Source: Ferruginibacter sp. (lineage in GTDB: Bacteria > Bacteroidota > Bacteroidia > Chitinophagales > Chitinophagaceae). From it: a stretch of DNA of 64,000 bases. Positions 18,445-26,475 of the stretch are shown one piece after another. How positions within the stretch are numbered: the first letter of the stretch is position 1; the number at the start of each line of letters is the position of its first letter. The notes under the pieces are model-generated. The model did not search any database. It was not told where the DNA came from and saw only the letters and a list, made by a program, of their open reading frames with translations. The DNA lies in assembly GCA_014379905.1 (NCBI GenBank), contig JACMKX010000160.1:91675-155674 (forward strand), read 5' to 3'. The translations under genes and the position numbers were made by a program.

Positions 18445-18936
18445 ATGAAAAAAATCATACTCAGCATAAGTCTTGTTTTTAGTATTATATCTTTTTCCAT
18501 TGCTCAAACCAATATCCCCAAATGGAAAATAACCGATATAGAAAAATACATGAACAGTGGAAAAGAAGAGGTGCTTGTCATTAATTTCTGGGCAACATTT
18601 TGCAAACCCTGCGTAGCAGAAATCCCTTCTTTTATCGAAGTAACGAATAAGTACAAAGATCAACATGTGAAGCTGTTGCTCGTAAGCCTTGATCTTCCTT
18701 CTTTTTATCCAAACAAAATTGCTGATTTTGCCAGGAAGCATAATTTCAATACCCATATTGTCTGGCTGGATGAAACCAATGCGGATTATTTCTGCCCGAA
18801 AATAGATGTGAAATGGAGTGGTTCCATTCCTGCTACGCTGATATTAAATCCTAAAACAGGCTACAGGAAATTTTTTGAAGAAGAGATAGAAAAAGATAAG
18901 TTTGAAGCGGCGGTGAAAGAGGCGATGGGGAAGTAG
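18445..18936 (+). CDS. TlpA-like thiol-disulfide oxidoreductase
   Basis: A 163-residue exported thioredoxin-fold protein. The signal peptide covers about residues 1-20 (ends SIAQ). The active site is in 'INFWATFCKPCVAEIPSF', a CxxC motif (C-K-P-C) typical of TlpA/ResA proteins that reduce disulfides outside the cytoplasm. The cis-proline position appears as 'SGSIPATLILNPKTG'. Length is normal for a single-domain member. It could serve cytochrome c maturation or general disulfide exchange in the periplasm. It is divergent from lpdA and monocistronic as far as can be seen. Confidence 0.88.
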   Translation: MKKIILSISLVFSIISFSIAQTNIPKWKITDIEKYMNSGKEEVLVINFWATFCKPCVAEIPSFIEVTNKYKDQHVKLLLVSLDLPSFYPNKIADFARKHNFNTHIVWLDETNADYFCPKIDVKWSGSIPATLILNPKTGYRKFFEEEIEKDKFEAAVKEAMGK

Positions 18937-19042
18937 ATGCTGGATGCTGGCAAAATAGTTCCGCAAGATATAAAATGATCTGACAATATAGCGACTCCTG
19001 CCGGGAACGGGTTTCTAGTACCTGATTCCTTTCTTTTTATAA

Positions 19043-19165
19043 CACGAATTCCAGGCACGAATTCCACGAATTAGAATCTGCTGATTAGATGTAATACTTA
19101 ATCTGTAAATAGAATAATTCCACCTTTCTTATTCCTTATTTTATGTTTCTTATTTTCTTATCCCT
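19043..19165. repeat. CACGAATT copies and TTCTTAT heptads
   Basis: Around 19043-19070 three copies of CACGAATT occur, the complement of the AATTCGTG family. From about 19129 a second block has 7-nt period: TTCTTAT, TCCTTAT, TTTATGT, TTCTTAT. It runs into the DUF3089 gene's stop. The complement ATAAGRA recurs at 30652 and 36381. No gene lies between 18937 and 19157. Confidence 0.55.
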
Positions 19166-20174
19166 TCCAATATAACCCAATCCTCCTCCGCACGTCTTCC
19201 CTGATATTTAAATAGAACAGGTTGATATCACCAATATGGTAATTCTTACTTTTCAAAAACATACTACCAAAGAACTTTGGCTTGCTCGTCCACAAAATGT
19301 TTTCATGCACCTGCGCATCTACCGGCTTACTTATTTTATTGAACTTTATAAGAATGGTTCCTTTGTTTAAACTTTTAGGTGCATAGCTGTTGTTGGTTGT
19401 CCAGGTAAGCGGGTTGGTAACGATGCTTTTAAAGTCTTCTTTTAAAATATAATCCGCTCCTTCATATCCTTTTTTAAAACTCCGCCATCCTACAAAACAA
19501 GTGGTGCTTAATGAATCGCGGCAGGGTTGTAACACAGCAAAATAATTTTCAGGTGTCGGCATGCCAATAATGTATGCACACACCAGCTTATTCATCAACA
19601 CTTTTCCTTCAAAAAATTCTTTAATTAATCTCCCGGCATGTTGTGTGCCCTGGCTGTGAGCTGCAATAATAATGGGCCTGCCTCCATTGTAATGTTGCAG
19701 GTAAAATTCAAATGCTTTTTTTACATCGCCGTAGGCAAGGTTGAAGGCATTGCTGGAACGAATGGTATCGGCAGTTACATAGTTTCCATAATGCGCCTGC
19801 CGGTACCTTGGGGCAAATACCCGGCTCTGTTCATTGAACACACTTGCCTGCAATAAAATGGAGGAGTAATCAGTTCTATGATTAAGGTTAACATCATCTA
19901 TATCTGCATTGGCGCTGCTGTCCTTTTTATTGGTAAGGGTAGTAGGATGGATAAAAAATACATCAACAACACTATCCCTGTATACACTGTTTCTTAAAGG
20001 CTTTGGAATGCTGTCTGCCGGGTCCCATTTCCATGGATGTGCAGCCCAATCGTTTAAGTTAGCATAATCGGGTATTCTTTTTTGTAAAGGAACCAGCTGC
20101 GCAATTTTTTTGCTACTGCTGCAACCGGCTACTGTAAATAGTACAACAAAGAATAAAAATGAATAAATTCTCAT
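19158..20174 (-). CDS. DUF3089 alpha/beta-hydrolase-like lipoprotein
   Basis: A 338-residue protein. I chose the start at 20174 because it gives a clean lipoprotein signal with lipobox TVAGC (Cys18); the frame is open 65 codons further but that part is not protein-like. The family signature 'VDVFFIHPTTL' and the nucleophile-elbow-like 'IIIAAHSQGTQHAGRLIKEF' match DUF3089, an alpha/beta-hydrolase clan family. The Ser in HSQG would be the nucleophile. 'YGDVKKAFEFYLQHYNGGRP' precedes it, as in relatives. Substrate is unknown. A minus-strand terminator upstream separates it from the redoxin gene. Confidence 0.85.
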   Translation of the reverse strand: MRIYSFLFFVVLFTVAGCSSSKKIAQLVPLQKRIPDYANLNDWAAHPWKWDPADSIPKPLRNSVYRDSVVDVFFIHPTTLTNKKDSSANADIDDVNLNHRTDYSSILLQASVFNEQSRVFAPRYRQAHYGNYVTADTIRSSNAFNLAYGDVKKAFEFYLQHYNGGRPIIIAAHSQGTQHAGRLIKEFFEGKVLMNKLVCAYIIGMPTPENYFAVLQPCRDSLSTTCFVGWRSFKKGYEGADYILKEDFKSIVTNPLTWTTNNSYAPKSLNKGTILIKFNKISKPVDAQVHENILWTSKPKFFGSMFLKSKNYHIGDINLFYLNIREDVRRRIGLYWKG

Positions 20175-20257
20175 GAATGATAAAGATAGTGATTTGATCG
20201 GGTGGATAGGATGGAGGGCACAAATTCCATCATCCAATGATCTTGTAATCCCAATAA

Positions 20258-20284
20258 AAAACCGGCCCTCGCAGACCGGTTCTT
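20258..20284 (-). terminator. Terminator of the redoxin gene
   Basis: On the minus strand ACCGG-type arms (20276-20280 with 20261-20265, extended by AA/TT) are followed by TTTTTT. It lies about 100 bases beyond the stop at 20378. Confidence 0.7.
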
Positions 20285-20377
20285 TGTTATAGGCTATACT
20301 AATTTTTTGCGGGTTACAGATCAGGCGCGTGGCTTCAATCCCATCATCCTTAAATCCGGCGAATCCCAATCCTGATA

Positions 20378-20989
20378 CTATTTATTCCGTTTAATAGTGC
20401 AACCCACACTACGGCTTTCCTTTACAGTAATATCTTTTCCGCCTGATAATTCATTAATGGCTTCTTTTAAATGATACCTGGTAATTGCTGCAGCGTCAGA
20501 TGGATTGTCATCAATAGCACCATGATAAACCAGTGTCATGGTTTTATCAAACAAAAAACATTCGGGAGTACGGTTAGCACCAAAAGCATCTGCTACTTCA
20601 TGGTCTTTATCAACTACATAACTCCAGGCGTATTTCTGACTTTTTGCATAAGCCTGCATGGCTTCAAAACTGTCATCGGAGCTACGCTGGGCTTCATTGC
20701 TGTTCAAAACAATCACACCCAGTTTCATTTTATACGCATGCCTGGCTATTTCATTGGTGCGCTCCTGGTTTTTAATAACGTAGGGACAGGTATTGCAACT
20801 GAACATTACCAATACTCCATTTTCTCCGGCTACGTCTTTCATACTGATGTCTTTGCCGGAAACATCTTTCATTTTTACTGTTGCTTTTGGCATTTTACTT
20901 CCAATGGTTAACGGATCCGCCATTGTAAATGCCATACCAGCTGCAACAGCTAAAGGCGCAAGGATAAAAAATATTTTTTTCATGATCAT
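20378..20989 (-). CDS. Exported thioredoxin-like protein (AhpC/TSA-Redoxin family)
   Basis: A 203-residue protein with an N-terminal hydrophobic export signal (about residues 5-24; 'MADP' begins the mature part). The domain reads 'GSKMPKATVKMKDVSGKDISMKDVAGENGVLVMFSCNTCPYVIKNQERTNEIA', with a CxxCP active site (C-N-T-C-P). This is the hallmark of a peroxiredoxin/thioredoxin-like family of periplasmic proteins in Bacteroidota. 'ANRTPECFLFD' holds the cis-Pro. The start may be the ATG at 20983, two codons inside; both give the same signal. The precise substrate is unknown. Confidence 0.85.
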   Translation of the reverse strand: MIMKKIFFILAPLAVAAGMAFTMADPLTIGSKMPKATVKMKDVSGKDISMKDVAGENGVLVMFSCNTCPYVIKNQERTNEIARHAYKMKLGVIVLNSNEAQRSSDDSFEAMQAYAKSQKYAWSYVVDKDHEVADAFGANRTPECFLFDKTMTLVYHGAIDDNPSDAAAITRYHLKEAINELSGGKDITVKESRSVGCTIKRNK

Positions 20990-21060
20990 AAATTTTTAGT
21001 TGAAAGTTGAACTTAAAGTTAGTGCAGGAAATGCGGGAATGTATCACGTTAAATAATAAA

Positions 21061-22050
21061 TTATTTGAACGGTGTGTCATCAGGCTGATATTTACCGGCC
21101 TCCATTGCATGCTTCTGTTCCATTTCTTTTTGTAAGGCCGCAGCTTTAAGAGAGCGGATACTCACATTTAATTCAAAGCCAACTAATAATGCAAGGGAAT
21201 TAATAAATATGAGTGCCATCACCATCATGATGGTACCAATGGAACCGTAGAGCGCATTGTACCTGCCGAAGTTGCCCACAAATGCCGCAAAACCCACAGA
21301 AGCCAAAATGCTGAGAATAGTAGTGAGTATAGAACCGGGGGATATAAGTTTCCAGCGTTTGGAAACAGCGGGTGCATATTTAAAAATAAAACCTACAATT
21401 AGAAAAAGTAAAATGACGATCATTCCCCAGCGGAAATAAGTGATAAAATTTTGCCATGATTTATCTACCACGATCATTTTGAGAAGGGCGCCCTGCATAA
21501 TGAGCAGCAAAAGATAAGTGAGCAATAAGGAAAAAATGAGGATCGTGAGTTTAATAGCCCTCCATCGTTTTTCCAAACCATTTATTTTTTCGAAGCCCAC
21601 GTATTTCCTGTTGAAACTGCGGATAATGCCCATCATAGCATTACTGGCAAAGAAAAGAGACAGGATAAGCCCAAACGATAAGAGCCCGATACGGGAATCG
21701 TCTAAAAAACTGTCTACAAAACTCATCACCCCACGATTGTATTCCGGAGAAGGAATAATATCGCGGATAATATTATGCAATTGTATTTTAATGCTGCGTT
21801 TGGATATAAAAGGCAGGTTGGGTACCAAAGTAAAAATAAACAATAAGGATGGCGGAATGGCCATGATAAAATTATAGGAAATGGCAGCGGCCCTTTCTGA
21901 AAAGCCCTGCGTTTTTAACTGGGCGAGCAAAAATTTAACGGTATCGTGCAAGGAGATGCCTTCAAAGCCCGGTAACTTCCAGCCTTTGCTTTTTCTTATC
22001 AGGAATGCAAGCGGGGTTTTAGTGATCAGTATCCGTTGAACTTTCAGCAA
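21061..22050 (-). CDS. YihY/BrkB family inner-membrane protein
   Basis: A 329-residue protein with about six transmembrane helices after a cytoplasmic N-terminus. The entry phrase 'QGFSERAAAISYNFIMAIPPSLLFIFTLVPNLPF' is the signature of the YihY/BrkB (formerly ribonuclease BN) family. 'LLTYLLLLIMQGALL' and 'ILTTILSILASVGFAAFVGNFGRYNALYGSIGTIMMVMALIFINSLALLVGFELN' give the later helices and the family's conserved YGSIG region. Function in the family is unsettled. It begins 10 bases after mltG and is very likely translated from the same mRNA. Confidence 0.88.
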   Translation of the reverse strand: MLKVQRILITKTPLAFLIRKSKGWKLPGFEGISLHDTVKFLLAQLKTQGFSERAAAISYNFIMAIPPSLLFIFTLVPNLPFISKRSIKIQLHNIIRDIIPSPEYNRGVMSFVDSFLDDSRIGLLSFGLILSLFFASNAMMGIIRSFNRKYVGFEKINGLEKRWRAIKLTILIFSLLLTYLLLLIMQGALLKMIVVDKSWQNFITYFRWGMIVILLFLIVGFIFKYAPAVSKRWKLISPGSILTTILSILASVGFAAFVGNFGRYNALYGSIGTIMMVMALIFINSLALLVGFELNVSIRSLKAAALQKEMEQKHAMEAGKYQPDDTPFK

Positions 22051-22060
22051 CAGGGAATAT

Positions 22061-23089
22061 TTAGTTGTTTTGTTGTTGTTTCTTTTTTAAAAAATCATCC
22101 AGCCATACCTGGTATTCTTTTGCGAATTTAAGATGCTCGGGGTAAGTAGCCGCAAAATTGGAATAACCGTCCAGCCCGGGTTTGGCCACAAAGAAAATAT
22201 AATCTGTCTGTGGGGCATCTAATACGGCGTCTATAGTTTCAGCAGAGGGCGTGCAGATTGGACCCGGGGGCAAACCCGTGTTCTGGTAAGTATTGTAAGG
22301 GGAAGGGTATTTGAGGTGACCGAATAAAATTCTTTTTAAACCAAAATCCCGCATAGCATATTTTACAGTGGGATCTGCCTCCAGTTTCATTCCTTTATTA
22401 ATACGGTTGATGTACACACTCGCAATAAGTCCTTTGTCTTTCAATTTATTGGTTTCTTCTTCTACAATACTGGCCATATTATACACCTGCTTAGCTGTCA
22501 TATCCTTTGCCGCTGCCTTTGCTTTGCGTTCACTGTTCCAGAATTTATCTTCTTCCGCTTTCAGGCGGGTAAATAATTTTGAAAAAGAACTGTTCCAGTT
22601 TAACAGGTAGGTATTGGGAATTACAGCTGTCATAGCAGTGTTCGTGTCCAGCTTATATTTATTCAAAGAATCATTGCTGTATAAAAAGCGAAGGGCGTCA
22701 GCTTCAGTGCATTCAAACATACTGCCTAGTTTTTTTGCCAGGTCTTCTTTAGTGCGGAGTTTATTGATGACCAGTCTCACCGGCGATTGCCTGCCGGCTT
22801 TCAGCATACGGATGAGGTTGTATAAACTCATCCCATCTTTTATTTCGTACCTGCCGGCTTTTACTTTTTCATTGTAACCAGCCTGGCCGGCCAGCTTATC
22901 AAAAAAGAAAGTTCCGCCAATGATTTGCTGATCCGCTAAAGATGTTTTTACATCATTATAAGATGCGCCCGTTTTTATATAGAAAAATTTATCCGCAGGT
23001 GCATTTACCGTGGGGCCAAATACTTTCCAGGCCGACCAACTTCCAACGATCAGCACAACCACCAATGTTATCAGTAATATTTTTTTCAT
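22061..23089 (-). CDS. mltG: Endolytic murein transglycosylase MltG
   Basis: A 342-residue membrane-anchored enzyme that cuts nascent peptidoglycan strands and so sets glycan length. An N-terminal transmembrane anchor (about residues 3-22) is followed by a LysM-like region ('FFYIKTGASYNDVKTSLADQQII') and the YceG domain. The catalytic Glu is in 'MASIVEEETNK', and the conserved C-terminal signature 'PSPYNTYQNTGLPPGPI' is intact. Length is normal. It is separated from the upstream secG gene by a terminator and probably forms a two-gene unit with yihY. Confidence 0.93.
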   Translation of the reverse strand: MKKILLITLVVVLIVGSWSAWKVFGPTVNAPADKFFYIKTGASYNDVKTSLADQQIIGGTFFFDKLAGQAGYNEKVKAGRYEIKDGMSLYNLIRMLKAGRQSPVRLVINKLRTKEDLAKKLGSMFECTEADALRFLYSNDSLNKYKLDTNTAMTAVIPNTYLLNWNSSFSKLFTRLKAEEDKFWNSERKAKAAAKDMTAKQVYNMASIVEEETNKLKDKGLIASVYINRINKGMKLEADPTVKYAMRDFGLKRILFGHLKYPSPYNTYQNTGLPPGPICTPSAETIDAVLDAPQTDYIFFVAKPGLDGYSNFAATYPEHLKFAKEYQVWLDDFLKKKQQQNN

Positions 23090-23128
23090 TCAATTGATTT
23101 AAACCTTCCCTGCAACAAAGTAAAATAA

Positions 23129-23157
23129 AAAACCCCGCCCGGAAGAGGCAGGGTTAT
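23129..23157 (-). terminator. Terminator of the lptE-TPR-secG operon
   Basis: On the minus strand AACCCTGCC pairs with GGGCGGGGTT around a short loop, followed by TTTTTTATTTT. It sits 18 bases past the secG stop. Confidence 0.8.
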
Positions 23158-23174
23158 AAAATTTTTGATAATAA

Positions 23175-23531
23175 TTATTTTCCTGTGTCTGCAGGAGCAG
23201 GTGCAGGAAGAGAAGTTGAATTAGTTGGAGCAGCCGGGTTCGTTCTAGGTGCCGATACAGGAACATCATTCAACAGCTTATCATTAGCGGAAGAAGAACT
23301 GCCATCTTTTGGAATAAAAGCAGGAGACATAAGGCAAAGAAGCCCTACAACAGCCGCAAAAATCCAGGTACCTTTTTCAAGTACGTCTGTACTTTGTTTT
23401 ACGCCCATGAGCTGATTACCAAAACCACTCAATGAACCTGATAAACCGCCACCTTTTGGATTCTGGATCAAAACGATCAGTCCCAATACAACAGAAGCAA
23501 TGATAATTAATACGCCGAATAAAGCTAACAT
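23175..23531 (-). CDS. secG: Preprotein translocase subunit SecG
   Basis: A 118-residue protein with the SecG plan: helix 1 'FGVLIIIASVVLGLIVLIQ', the conserved cytoplasmic loop 'NPKGGGLSGSLSGFGNQLMG', then helix 2 'WIFAAVVGLLCLMS'. It assists SecYE and SecA in moving proteins across the inner membrane. The C-terminal tail (about residues 80-118) is Pro/Ala/Ser-rich and disordered, which is usual in Bacteroidota. It follows the 291-aa TPR gene by 13 bases and ends the operon. Confidence 0.95.
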   Translation of the reverse strand: MLALFGVLIIIASVVLGLIVLIQNPKGGGLSGSLSGFGNQLMGVKQSTDVLEKGTWIFAAVVGLLCLMSPAFIPKDGSSSSANDKLLNDVPVSAPRTNPAAPTNSTSLPAPAPADTGK

Positions 23532-23544
23532 GTCTATTTAATTT

Positions 23545-24420
23545 TTATTGAATTTCGTTTAATTTGGCTGCAAAGTAAGCGTTTTTGGAAGGATTGAGCA
23601 AACTTAATTTTTCATATATTTCTTTAGCCTTATTTGTTTTGCCTTGCTGAAGATAAACGATTGCCATTGACTCTGTTAAGACTTCTTCATCCTTGTTGCT
23701 TTTTTCTGCCAGTTTTTGTACGGAGGGATCAATAAAACCATCCACACCAGCTTTTTCTTTTAGCCCGTCCGGGTGAACTTTTTTCATGGTTTTAAGCCAT
23801 TCCGTAAAGCTTTTCATTTGCCGGCCCATCTTATCACCGGGCTGTACTGTTTCGCTTAGCTTAATACCCTGCGATGCAAAATAATCGGTGGTATGAAGTG
23901 GTTCAAATAACAGGGGCGGATTATTTTCGGCTCCTAGATTTTCAGTAACTATATTTTCTTTCACAGGCTCCGGCTTTGCGATGCTTTCTGTTATGGCAAC
24001 AGGTTCAGCTGCCCATTCAGTTATGGGCTCATCCACTACTTCAACCCAGTGTTCAAAATTATTAGCTGCCCCGTCATCCCCAGGTTGAGCCGCTGCTATT
24101 GCATCTGCAACAGATGCTGTAATAGGCTGGTCATTTATTTCCGGCAGTTGATCAATGTTGACACCTGGCAGTTCATTGACCGGTTCAGCGGGTATTTTTA
24201 GTTCTATGCTGTCTTTGCTGGTTAGCTGATGGTTCAATAAATAGGGATTGGCAAAATGCAGGGCGGTTTTTGCGGCAATAGTGGGGTAGCCATCTGCTTC
24301 CGGCGGTGTTTGTTGCAACAGGAAAAAATGTGCAGCCGAAAAATAGGGGTATGCTCCCGCTATCTTTTGAAGGTCTGCATCTGGTCCAAATACAGCTGTA
24401 TGTAAAGATTGAAAAGACAT
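23545..24420 (-). CDS. Conserved hypothetical with C-terminal TPR-like helices
   Basis: A 291-residue protein without signal peptide or membrane helix. The N-terminal 60 or so residues are ordered ('LQKIAGAYPYFSAAHFFLLQ'). A long acidic, low-complexity middle (about 80-190) contains many Glu/Pro/Ala residues and 'LLFEPLHTTDYFASQGIKL'. The C-terminus has a short TPR pair: 'DEEVLTESMAIVYLQQGKTNKAKEIYEKLSLLNPSKNAYFAAKLNEI'. It sits between lptE and secG with gaps of 9 and 13 bases, so it is probably co-translated with envelope genes. I recall similar proteins at this position in related genomes. Function is unknown. Confidence 0.75.
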   Translation of the reverse strand: MSFQSLHTAVFGPDADLQKIAGAYPYFSAAHFFLLQQTPPEADGYPTIAAKTALHFANPYLLNHQLTSKDSIELKIPAEPVNELPGVNIDQLPEINDQPITASVADAIAAAQPGDDGAANNFEHWVEVVDEPITEWAAEPVAITESIAKPEPVKENIVTENLGAENNPPLLFEPLHTTDYFASQGIKLSETVQPGDKMGRQMKSFTEWLKTMKKVHPDGLKEKAGVDGFIDPSVQKLAEKSNKDEEVLTESMAIVYLQQGKTNKAKEIYEKLSLLNPSKNAYFAAKLNEIQ

Positions 24421-24429
24421 GAGGATAAT

Positions 24430-24957
24430 TTACCAGTTGGAAAATATTTTATTAAAGATCTCATCTACCAGGTTTTTAACGATCTCTTCGTTCAATGTTC
24501 TTTCTGCATCTGCCAGGGATTGTGAAGCAGGGAAATCGAAAGTACGGTTAAGGTCAGCTTCAAAATTTTTGGTATCATCCAATGTATTCCTGAACACTAA
24601 ATGAAAGCCAACATTAAGCCTGTTACCGCTACTGGTATTATTGCTAATGGCAATAGTGGTGGCATAATACTGCGATATAAAACCACTGATATCATAATGT
24701 GCATCATCATTGTTTGTTTGTCTTAACCTGGTAGTACCGATAATTTTTTGTTTCAAACGCTCGGTCAGTTGCGGACTTAATTGTGTATTCACATACTGCG
24801 CCTTATTTTCAAGGTAATTTACCCTGAAACTTTTTACGTCGGCCGGGATAGGCGCTACGTCCTTAAATCCATACTTGCAGGTAGCAAAATTAAATGTAGC
24901 TGCGAGGAGCAGTAGTATAACAAAAAGCCTTATTCTTTTAATATTGTTCATAGTCAT
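24430..24957 (-). CDS. lptE: LPS-assembly lipoprotein LptE (Bacteroidota type)
   Basis: About 175 residues. The hydrophobic signal 'RLFVILLLLAATFNFATC' ends in a lipobox Cys, followed by 'KYGFKDVAPIPADVKSFRVNYLENKAQYVNTQLSPQLTERLKQKI', which matches the LptE family of this phylum. LptE plugs the LptD barrel and helps insert lipopolysaccharide in the outer membrane. The frame is open to 24984, but codons before 24957 come from the heptad repeat block, so the start is probably the ATG at 24957 or 24951. The position next to the sigma-54 activator and secG fits gene order I recall from relatives. Confidence 0.82.
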   Translation of the reverse strand: MTMNNIKRIRLFVILLLLAATFNFATCKYGFKDVAPIPADVKSFRVNYLENKAQYVNTQLSPQLTERLKQKIIGTTRLRQTNNDDAHYDISGFISQYYATTIAISNNTSSGNRLNVGFHLVFRNTLDDTKNFEADLNRTFDFPASQSLADAERTLNEEIVKNLVDEIFNKIFSNW

Positions 24958-25005
24958 GGTTGATAGTTCATGGTTCATGGGCAAAGATTCATAGATGATT
25001 GATCC
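24944..25005. repeat. Heptad repeats (TGGTTGA/TAGTTCA family)
   Basis: From 24957 the sequence reads in 7-nt steps: TGGTTGA, TAGTTCA, TGGTTCA, TGGGCAA, AGATTCA, TAGATGA. It is the same family as at 1231. The block overlaps the lptE start region on the minus strand. Confidence 0.75.
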
Positions 25006-25037
25006 AGGTAAGGCGTCCGGCTTTTTATTGCGGGCCC

Positions 25038-25077
25038 ATTATCACATTAGCATATTAGCTAATTATCAAATTAATTA
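25038..25077. repeat. Octad repeats (ATTAGCWN/ATTATCAN)
   Basis: Five consecutive 8-nt units, ATTATCAC, ATTAGCAT, ATTAGCTA, ATTATCAA, ATTAATTA. The last overlaps the stop codon of the sigma-54 activator. The complement family (TTGCTAAT) occurs at 33327 and 34262. Confidence 0.8.
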
Positions 25078-26328
25078 AAGGTCTTCAATATCATACTCCT
25101 TCAGTTTCCTGTACAATGTTCTCTCACTAATACCCAGGTCCAAAGAAGCATCCCTTCTTTTGCCCCGGTGTTTTTTCAGGGCCTTAATGATGAGTTCTTT
25201 TTCTTTATCAACAATGCTTAAAGATTCTTCCACATCTTCATGATGATGAATATCGTTGTTACCTGCATTGTGCAATATAACAGGTGAGCCCGGTTGCGTG
25301 TAATTTCCATTGGCGGCTGCATTGTTGGTATTCAATTGCCCGATATTATTGCTGCTGTCACTGGTAAATACAGGTGCATGCTGTGCCATAGAAGGGTTCT
25401 GTAAAAGATCAAAGAACATTTTCTTAAGTTCATTTACATCCTTTTTCATGTCAAAGAAAAGTTTGTATAAGATCTCTCTTTCATTGGCAAATTCAGCATG
25501 ACTTACATTCCCTGTTCCTCCGGATAAAACGGGCAGGTTGGAGTATTGATGATCCGGTAAATAGCTGCGCATTTGTTCTGCTGAAATGTTTTTATCCTTA
25601 CTCAATACAGAAATCTGTTCTGCAATATTTTTCAGTTCCCGGATGTTACCCGGCCAGGTATAATTAACCAATACATTTCTCGCATCTTCACTTAACTGGA
25701 TGGGAACAGCTTTATATTTATCAGCAAAATCGCTGGTGAATTTGCGGAATAACAGCAGCACATCTTCTTTGCGGTCTCTCAATGCCGGAACTCTTATAGG
25801 TACTGTATTTAAACGATAATATAAATCTTCCCTGAAACGGCCGTTGTAGGTAAATTCCAACAGGTCTTTATTGGTGGCAGCTATTACCCTAACATCTGTT
25901 TTTTGCACTTTACTGCTGCCCACTTTAATGTATTCGCCTGCTTCCAGTACACGTAATAAACGGGCCTGTGTGCCCAGTGGCATTTCACCTATTTCATCCA
26001 GGAAAATAGTACCGCCATTTACCGTTTCAAAGTAGCCTTTACGGCTGTCGACAGCACCGGTGAAAGAGCCTTTTTCATGACCAAATAATTCAGAGTCAAT
26101 AGTTCCCTCCGGTATGGCGCCACAGTTTACAGCGATAAAAGGATTGTGTTTTCTTGCACTCAATGCATGAATGATCTGCGAAAAAACTTCTTTACCTACA
26201 CCACTTTCGCCATTGATCAGCACACTGAGGTCAGTATTGGCCACCTGCACTGCCACGTTCATAGCATGGTTCAATTCCGGGGAATTACCAATGATGCCAA
26301 AACGATTTTTTATTGCTTGAATATCCAT
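25075..26328 (-). CDS. Sigma-54-dependent transcriptional activator, AAA+ with Fis-type HTH, no receiver domain
   Basis: A 417-residue regulator. The AAA+ domain starts almost at the N-terminus. Walker A GESGVGKE is at residues 40-47. The sigma-54 contact loop is GSFTGA (87-92) instead of the usual GAFTGA. Walker B is 'GGTIFLDEIGE', and 'RVIAATNKDL' and 'FREDLYYRLN' are sensor regions. The C-terminus 'KHRGKRRDASLDLGISERTLYRKLKEY' is a Fis-like helix-turn-helix. A Gln/Asn/His-rich linker (about 300-360) joins them. With no sensory domain it should be controlled by partners or level. It lies between miaB and lptE, a gene order I recall from other Bacteroidota. Confidence 0.92.
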   Translation of the reverse strand: MDIQAIKNRFGIIGNSPELNHAMNVAVQVANTDLSVLINGESGVGKEVFSQIIHALSARKHNPFIAVNCGAIPEGTIDSELFGHEKGSFTGAVDSRKGYFETVNGGTIFLDEIGEMPLGTQARLLRVLEAGEYIKVGSSKVQKTDVRVIAATNKDLLEFTYNGRFREDLYYRLNTVPIRVPALRDRKEDVLLLFRKFTSDFADKYKAVPIQLSEDARNVLVNYTWPGNIRELKNIAEQISVLSKDKNISAEQMRSYLPDHQYSNLPVLSGGTGNVSHAEFANEREILYKLFFDMKKDVNELKKMFFDLLQNPSMAQHAPVFTSDSSNNIGQLNTNNAAANGNYTQPGSPVILHNAGNNDIHHHEDVEESLSIVDKEKELIIKALKKHRGKRRDASLDLGISERTLYRKLKEYDIEDL

Positions 26329-26334
26329 ATATCC

Positions 26335-26475
26335 TTACCCCCTCTGCCCCCTGAAGGGGGAACCGGGAGCCTCCAATTTTATTAGTTAATAATTTTTATC
26401 CATTTCTTTCCTGTTATTTCCCCAGGCCATACAGGCTTGTCCGCAATCCTCCTTCAGGGGGTTAGGGGGGTTCCA
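26335..26475. repeat. G/C-rich inverted-arm element between the sigma-54 gene and miaB
   Basis: About 140 bp with inverted ends. The left arm (26335-26361) carries CCCCCTCTGCCCCCTGAAGG, and the right arm (26449-26474) is its imperfect reverse complement, CCTTCAGGGGGTTAGGGGGG. The AT-rich centre has no reading frame. The right arm encodes the last six residues and stop codon of miaB. It is similar in design to the element inside miaB at 27141. Confidence 0.75.

Noticed and set aside
20175..20369. N-terminal extension of the DUF3089 lipoprotein by 65 codons
   Set aside because: The internal ATG at 20174 starts a clear lipoprotein signal; the extension overlaps a terminator region.
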